A DNA stretch of 64,000 nucleotides from Thuidium tamariscinum (Eukaryota > Streptophyta > Bryopsida > Hypnales > Thuidiaceae): positions 32,908,821 to 32,972,820 of the forward strand of contig OX344750.2 in assembly GCA_947034885.2 (NCBI GenBank), read 5' to 3'. This document shows, in pieces, positions 57,966-64,000 of the stretch; positions within the stretch are counted from its first letter, which is position 1, and each line of letters starts with the position of its first letter. Under the pieces are notes generated by a model, which was not told the origin of the DNA, ran no database searches, and saw only the letters and a program-made list of their open reading frames with translations. The position numbers were made by a program, and so were the translations under genes.

Positions 57966-58947
57966 GCTCCTGCACCACTTCTTTGGCTCTCCTCTCTTCC
58001 TCCTTTGGGGGCTCGGTCACCCCGGCTTCCTCCGTGACGGTGGCTGGTGGAGGCTGCAACCTTGGCTGCTCCGTCTTTGGCTCTTCCGGTCTCGAGACCG
58101 GAATAGAGCTCGCTTGGACGTAGGTGACGACGGTGCGCCACTTCTCTAGCGTTGCCTCCATCTTCTTGCTGTAGCCCACCAACGTTGTGAGCTGCTAGGG
58201 GCCTACCATCTTCCCTGCCTCCAACACCTTTTTGTTGAAAAGCATTGCTTTGTTGACCACCTTGCCTGGATGAGTGATAAACTCCCAGATTTCTTCGAGA
58301 GTGTTCCTGGCCTGGGTGGAGAGCCGCTTCTCCTCGTCCAGCTCTTCCTGCTTCTAGTGCAACTCCTTCTTCAGGGCCAAGACCTGATTGGTCAGTCGGA
58401 CCACTTCTCTCTTGTTACGACTGTCATGCACCTCCTAAATCAAGTCACCCAAGTTCTCCATGACTTTGGAGGGTGGAACATTGCCCAGGGCTCTGCATAA
58501 CCCCTGCAACACCCTCTTCTCGTCTATGTGTTGCCTCCTGAAGTCATCCAGGTTTTGGATGATTCTAACCAAGGGGTCCTGGTCCCAGACCGGATCTGCC
58601 CCTTGGGTTCCTACTATTACTACGGGGTCCCCCAGCGATAGACTATCTCCTCCCACCTCTGGTTCCTCCTTTCTCTCCTGGAATTCCCCCTGTTGCTCTT
58701 CCTGACCCTCTTTCTCCGAGAGCTCGTCATCATGGTCTTCATCGGTGTCCGGGTCCACTATGTTATACTCGACCATGGCCGCACCCACATCATAGGCGAC
58801 CCTCTCATGTTCCCTCAAAAGGTCTAGCAAATGATACAAATGAAATAGGAATGGTGAAATGGAGGAGGATTTTGATCTCCCAATCCCATTCACCATTTTG
58901 CTCATCTGGTCCTACATTACTAACCCCCAATCTATCCTCCGGTCTCT
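57966..58947 (-). pseudogene. gag-like ORF, middle segment
   Basis: Minus-strand frame between the CACTA and 9.8-kb insertions. It has a helical start (SPFLFHLYHLLDLLREHERV), an acidic block (DPDTDEDHDDELSEKEG), a long coiled coil (NKREVVRLTNQVLALKKEL) and a Pro/Glu-rich end. Several in-frame stops are all TAG, each at a place where Gln would fit (near 58914, 58435, 58355 and 58197). It is a decayed copy. Confidence 0.5.
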
Positions 58948-58969
58948 TGATACAACTAGAATATGAGCA

Positions 58970-59480
58970 TTTAATGACTGCAAAAATATGACTGGGGATG
59001 AGTGGTGACTGCTTGCAGTCATATTTTGGTAATTGAAAACATTGGAAAAAAAAATGACTGCAAATATGACTGCCAGTCACATTTTTGTTTTATACTTCAT
59101 GGCCGTATAGTATATAGCCATTGAGAATGGCAAAACACTTCATAAGGAACTTTTAGGAACGTGTTTCGAGAATGCCTAGTCATATTTGCCAGTCATATTT
59201 TACTCCAGTAGTCCAGTTATATTTTGTAGTCATATTTGTACAATTATTACAATTTTTTTGGGGGGTCAGCCCAAGTGCAATTTGGGCCCCAAAAGTACCC
59301 AGTCGTATTTTTTCCTCAATCACATTATATGGTCATATTTTTTAAATAGTCATATTTTGCAGTCATATTTATACAATTATTACAATTATTTTTTGGGGGA
59401 TAGCCCAAGTGCAATTTGGGCCCCAAAAGTACTTAGTCGTATTTTTTTCTCAGTCACATTATGCAGTCATATTTTCAATC
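58970..59480. repeat. left subterminal repeat array of the CACTA element
   Basis: Many copies of AGTCATATTT or the complement, plus a duplicated GCCCAAGTGCAATTTGGGCC palindrome-like block (near 59269 and 59403). Confidence 0.8.
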
Positions 59481-60210
59481 ACCCTTTCTTGATAGTAAAG
59501 AATTTTCAGTTTTTGGGCTATACATGGAAGACATGCTCAAATGTAGGTAAACCTTTTGTATTTTAGCCATAAGGATCATTTCTTTGGATGTATATATGAC
59601 TTCATTTCTTGCATGCACTGAATTTTTTTTAAGCTTCATCTATTATAAAATATGTGTGAAACAATTAGGCTAGGGTGGCCACATATTTGTATTCGAATTC
59701 CTTAAATTACATATTTCAATGTACTAATGAGGCAAGGTTGTTCCTAAAGGAAGAAGGCATTGCAAATATGACTTTGCAAATGGACTTTTTTCTTGCCTAC
59801 TCCATTGGAAGGGGTGGTGGACATTGGAAAGCTTTTGAATACTTTGAATGTCTCTTAACCCTTGCAATATGGTTTCATTCCTCACAACAGTTTCATTTTG
59901 AAGTTCATTAATATATACATTTGCTGAAGACACATACAAAACAAAAAGTGCTTCACACATGAAGGCAATAATTTTTTTTTTTACAAATTAAGATGGTTCA
60001 CTAATTTGCTTCGAGAACAACTAAAGCTAAAAGGATGTGACATCATCTCTTCTTTATATGTAGAAAGACTATACAAGAAGTATAGTATATTGCAATGGCA
60101 CCATTCATGCAAGACAAACATACTTACATTCTTTCCTTTTGCGTTACACACCAAAAACATTGTTGCATAGAATCCTCTATATGGAATATTGAAGACCATT
60201 TTGGATGTAT
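59481..60210. other. CACTA interior, no gene seen
   Basis: AT-rich sequence. Overlapping short frames on both strands near 59675-59960 have no motif. Confidence 0.4.
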
Positions 60211-60249
60211 TGTTCTTTTTTATATAGAGAAACTCATTCTGAATCAACT

Positions 60250-61001
60250 TTGTTGTACTATAAGTCATTCATAATTATGTCATCTTACTTGAGACGTTGT
60301 AATGTAGTTGCAACCAAATCGGCTTCTACTTCCACTACTTCATATAAGGGTATCTTTGGAAGAAGATCTTTGTATAAGTCTGTGGCTCCCAATTCATGAA
60401 AATTTGTTGTCTTTCCCAAGGATATGCATTGCACTTTAGGTATTGCTTAATGTGCAGAGAATAATTGAACACCTCTTGGTTCCTTTTGAAGTACAACTTT
60501 CCATCCACTCTTGCCCTTGTCTAGTATAAAGAATACGTGTTCAATGTGTAGAGGAAAAGTAAAGGATCAATTTTTGAAAACTCACACTAATGAATCCATA
60601 TTCATCACGCTTTATGGTAGCCCCATTCTCCTTTGTATTTGCAACCACCCATTTGCAATATAGTACTACTACCTCAAAGTTTGCATAATTTACATATAAG
60701 ATCTCTTCCACCCCCCCCCCCCAAACTCCAATTCTAAAGCCTTCATGTTCCTATCCTTTGCATTTGCTCGACATAATTGTCGAAAAGTTTCAGCTACTCT
60801 TGAATCCATTCTTGTCAATTGTTTCTCACAATTTTGAATACAAATGTGATTTTTAAATGCATACATAGAACGATATGACTTGGCTTGACCTGATGGAGAT
60901 AACATCAAAATTCCCACATCCTCTTCCATTTCTTCAATCCCGTCTTTCATAGCACAGAACACTGTCTTTGAAAACCAAATGTGGAACTCCTCATCATACA
61001 A
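60250..61001 (-). pseudogene. CACTA transposase-region remnant (DUF4216-like)
   Basis: On the minus strand, MYDEEFHIWFSKTVF begins a 103-codon frame. After a C-run at 60710-60722 the similarity goes on in other frames through VVVLYCKWVV, HIEHVFFILD and SGWKVVLQ. From memory this order (W-F, K-W-x-V-D, Q-V-F-Y-x-D, WKVV) resembles the conserved domain downstream of the catalytic core in plant CACTA elements. Stops and shifts make it inactive. No catalytic triad was found. Confidence 0.45.
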
Positions 61002-61539
61002 TTTCGTTAAATATTGTACATATTTGTTTTTTTTTGTTTTTTATGCCTATATTGTTGACATTCATATTCACAAACTGACATATTATCTTCATGTTTTTTA
61101 TATTATACAACCATGAAGCATGTGAGTTCATCAAAAACATACAAAACAACGCACTACATGGAGTCATATTTCAGTGCTAATCATTACATTCAATCTTTTT
61201 TGCAATAACATAATTACATGTCGTTGTATAGGCAATTGTATAATAAGATTCAATCATATATTAAATTACATTACTCTAAGTAGTCATATATGTAGTTATA
61301 TTACTAGTTTTAGTCACATATGACATCACATTACAATATACAGTCATATATACAATTGTATTACTAAATTCAGTCATATATTAAATTACATTACTATAGG
61401 TAGTCACAAATGAAATTGTATCACTAGGTTCAATCATCATTTTTAGGGTTTTAAAACCCTAGCCGTCACTTTTTTAGGGCTTTGAAACCCTAGCCGCCAC
61501 TTCAAGTGCTTCATCTTCTTTCTTCTTTGTAGTTTTCTA

Positions 61540-62245
61540 ACTCTTGTTTCTTGTTTTTTCTTTTGTTTTTTGAAGTTTTAGTAGTAGTTGTTTGTTGTTA
61601 TTGGTGGTGGTGGTGGTAGTGGTGGTGGTGAGTTGTTGCTTTCTAACTCTTGTTTCTTCTTCCTTCTTTTGTTTTGTAAAGTTTTAGTAGTAATTGTTTG
61701 TTGTTGTTGGTGAGTTGTTGCTTTCTACTCTTGTTTCTTCCTCCTTATATTGTTGTTGTTGTTGTTGGTGAGTTTTTGTTGTTGGTGAGTTGTTGCTTTC
61801 TAACTCTTGTTTCTTCTTCCTTATTTTGATTTTTGAAGTTTTAGTAGTAGTTGTTTGTTGTTATTGTTGGTGGTGAGTTGTTGTTTTCTAATTCTTGTTT
61901 CTTCTTCCTTCTTTTGTTTTTTGAAGTTTTAGTAATAGTTGTTTGTTGTTATTGTTGGTGGTGAGTTGTTGTTTTCTAATTCTTGTTTCTTCTTCCTTCT
62001 TCTGTTTTTTGAAGTTTTAGTAGTAGTTGTTTGTTGGTGGTGGTGGTGAGTTGTTGCTTTCTAATTCTTGTTTCTTCTTCCTTCTTTTGTTTTTTGAGGT
62101 TTTAGTAGTAGTTGTTTGGTGGTGGTGGTGGTGAGTTGTTGCTTTCTAACTCTTGTTTCTTCCTTCTTGTGTTTTTGAAGGTTTGTTGTCAACTGTGTTT
62201 TAGTTGTTGTTAAGTTGTTGCTTTCTAAGTTTTGTTTCTTCTTTT
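61540..62245. repeat. minisatellite of about 75-100 bp units
   Basis: About eight imperfect units of the form TCTAACTCTTGTTTCTTCTT...AGTTTTAGTAGTAGTTGTTTG...GGTGGTGAGTTGTTG. They lie in the CACTA interior. The Thr/Lys/Gln-rich minus-strand frame is a by-product. Confidence 0.8.
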
Positions 62246-62329
62246 TTGTTTTGTTTTTTAAAGTTCTAATTATTATATTTTTGTATTTGTGTTGTTGTTC
62301 TTCTAATACTAACTTGAACAATAGAGTGA

Positions 62330-63045
62330 CTCATTACAGTCATATTCTATATAAGCCAAAATATGACTCATTGTAGGCATACCCGATATTACTCAAAATA
62401 TGACTTGCCGCAATCATATTTCATCATTCAAAATATGATTCATTACAGTCATATTCCATATCACTTAAAATATGACTCAAAATATGACTAATTGCAATCA
62501 TATTCCAAATCACTTAAAATATGATTGAAAATATTACTCACTACAGTTATATTCCATATCATTAAAAAAAATGACTTAAAATATGACTTGTTGTAGTCAT
62601 ATATCATATCACTTAGAAAATGACTCACTATAGTTATATTCCATGTCACTAAAAATATGACTTGTTGCAGTCATATTCCATATCACTCAAATTATGACTC
62701 ACCGCAGTCACAATCCACGTCATCAAAAATATAACTAGGCCGAGTCACATTCCACGCAAGATTTTTTTATTTTTCCCGGGCAGCTAATGAAAATGTCAAA
62801 CCTCCAAGAAAAGTCAACATATACGTCATGTTGGCAAAATACGTCTAAAAATGGTTTATTATACTCTCAAATCCATATGACTGCAAATATGACTTACCAG
62901 TCATGTGACTGAAAGTGAATGACTCAACCATGACTCATCTCAGTCACATTCCGCTCATCTACAGTGATTTTTGCTTGAGTCACATTCTTGAATTTTGTGA
63001 CTCACTGTAGTTATATTTTGCAGTCATAAAACACTCATTTTCTTG
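62330..63045. repeat. right subterminal repeat array of the CACTA element
   Basis: More than twenty AAATATGACT / AGTCATATTC words in both orientations, facing the left array. Confidence 0.8.
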
Positions 63046-63053
63046 TAGTGTGA

Positions 63054-63525
63054 TAACGCACCAAAGACGGTGTTGGCTATGGTGACCGTGATTCTACTTG
63101 GCCTATCCGGGTTGAGGAGCCATCATGAACTAGAGTAGTCTCCAGTGCCTAGACGAGATGCACTCCGTGATCGTGAATCCATCTTTCGGAGTTATGGGTC
63201 TCCGGAACTTACCCAAGTAGAATTTGTCAATCCGGAAGGCTGATCCATCTCCGCCTTGCTCGAATGCGTATACCTTGCGCCACATTGCTGTTGTCCAGTC
63301 TTCGGGTAGTGCTCAGACCGTCCCCTTCTACTCGTTGGTCTGGTCGTCCAACAATTCGACCACCATCTTCGCGTCCTTCAAGTTCCACGGACGTCCCAGA
63401 AATCCTTCACACCCCATCTGTTTGAGGTCTTCCTCCAACTCTAGCTTGTATTCCTCCTCTGTGGGCATGACCGGATTGACGTTCCGGAAGGCTAGAATAA
63501 AATCATCTTGTCCCTCGCCTGCCAT
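63054..63525 (-). pseudogene. gag-like ORF, N-terminal segment
   Basis: The minus-strand ATG at 63525 opens a segment with acidic helices (EEEYKLELEEDLKQM) and FLGRPWNLKDAKMVVELL. After a TAG and a TGA near 63328-63310 the frame continues through LPEDWTTAMWRKVYAFEQ and FYLGKFRRP. A frameshift near 63165 is needed to reach the part (TIANTVFGAL) that is continuous with 58947 after removing the CACTA element. The layout suggests a retroelement structural protein or another low-complexity transposon protein. I cannot place it in a named family. Confidence 0.5.
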
Positions 63526-64000
63526 CGCTCACCTGTCGCTCACGCTAGCTACGTGGGGTCCAACTTGAATGACCTAACTCCGCTTAATAATCTCTCCACA
63601 ACTCTGAGAATGATCACTCATGTCTGCACCAGACCGGATTGACAAACCGTCTCTCTCTTCCTCCCTTGGTAGCTCGGATGCGCTCTCTCTCTCTGCCGAA
63701 ATACACTTTCTCGATTAGCGTGCAAGAAAGTGGCAGAACCTGGCCTGATTCCCTGGTCTTATACTTTCCCTCCAATATTTATTGCTGACCGTTAGGTTTA
63801 AACGTTCCTGGTCACGTGGGAGAGTTCCTGACGATTTCTAGCCTCGGTAGCCACTCATTGCCTATCCAGTCTCAGTCGCTAGGGTTGTCCGGGTCCGGAT
63901 TCTTACTCTGTCCCTGTGAGCCCTCGAGATGGCACTCAGAACTCTGGGTCCATTTTTCGCAATTAAATAGCGAAAATTAGCTAAATTATTCAAGAAAAAG
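63526..64000. other. upstream flank of the gag-like ORF
   Basis: A CT-rich tract (CTCTCTCTCT near 63670-63695) and GC-moderate sequence, possibly the untranslated leader of the gag-like element. No long terminal repeat or primer-binding site could be fixed within the window. Confidence 0.35.

Larger units (their letters stand above)
58951..63050. mobile_element. CACTA-type element inserted in the gag-like ORF
   Basis: The right end is TTTCTTGTAGTG-like (complement CACTACAAGAAAATGAG). The left end at 58951 reads TACAACTAGAATATGAGCA, matching the right end after loss of the first CAC. TGA flanks both sides (58948-58950 and 63051-63053), the expected 3-bp duplication. Subterminal arrays of GACTGCAAATATGACT/AGTCATATTT words fill 58970-59480 and 62330-63045, a hallmark of this superfamily. 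A transposase-related remnant lies inside. Length 4.1 kb. Confidence 0.8.

Noticed and set aside
57673..58149. Arg/Pro-rich frames on both strands
   Set aside because: They arise from the CCGTCC-rich terminal block and cross the element boundary at 57965.
61540..62245. Minus-strand Thr/Lys/Gln-rich coding sequence
   Set aside because: The frame is created by a minisatellite and has no other support.
46314..64000. LTR retrotransposon with defined long terminal repeats
   Set aside because: The gag-like ORF suggested one, but I found no matching terminal repeats, primer-binding site, protease or reverse transcriptase in the window.
1..64000. CRISPR array
   Set aside because: The tandem repeats lack regular unique spacers, and the DNA is eukaryotic in character.

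Overview
This window looks like nuclear DNA of a land plant, most likely a non-seed plant and probably a bryophyte. The evidence is AT-rich intergenic sequence, GT-AG introns, a short run of the plant telomere repeat TTTAGGG, plant-type NB-ARC-LRR debris, and a kinase placed in front of LRR and Roc-COR domains. The last point recalls the kinase-first immune receptors described from mosses. The organism call is an inference and no species is claimed.

Layout. (1) 0-5 kb: a small PIF/Harbinger-like MITE, a leader region, and a kinase gene whose helical N-terminus resembles DUF1221/MLKL-like proteins. It is broken by an in-frame TAG in the activation loop. (2) 5.5-24 kb: gene-poor DNA filled with non-autonomous DNA transposons. 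There are two TA-target MITE families, a family with 4-bp target duplications, TTAA-bounded elements with piggyBac-like ends, and PIF-like MITEs. A decayed pogo/Tigger-type transposase lies at 13.1-16.6 kb on the minus strand, and two adjacent perfect hairpins lie at 17.6-17.9 kb. (3) 24.8-36.2 kb: a receptor-like locus. One multi-exon gene encodes pseudokinase, LRR, Roc and COR regions with a coiled-coil tail. Its leader is shared with the 3-kb kinase gene. It carries a probable frameshift, an in-frame TAA in the LRR, and an intron inside the Roc P-loop. NB-ARC-LRR wreckage follows directly. (4) 36.9-46.3 kb: a SWIM/MULE-like transposase split by a 5.8-kb CACTA element. (5) 46.3-64 kb: a gag-like coiled-coil ORF on the minus strand, split once by a 9.8-kb element with 8-bp target duplications and once by a 4.1-kb CACTA element.

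The main result is a set of four nested insertions. In each, removing the inserted element plus one copy of its target duplication rejoins the interrupted reading frame. This fixes element boundaries and relative ages from sequence alone. The candidate biological system is the kinase / kinase-LRR-Roc-COR / NB-ARC-LRR cluster: two kinase genes with homologous leaders, one with an unusual domain order. Both copies here appear to be decaying. No tRNA, rRNA or CRISPR features were found. Promoters and terminators could not be supported.
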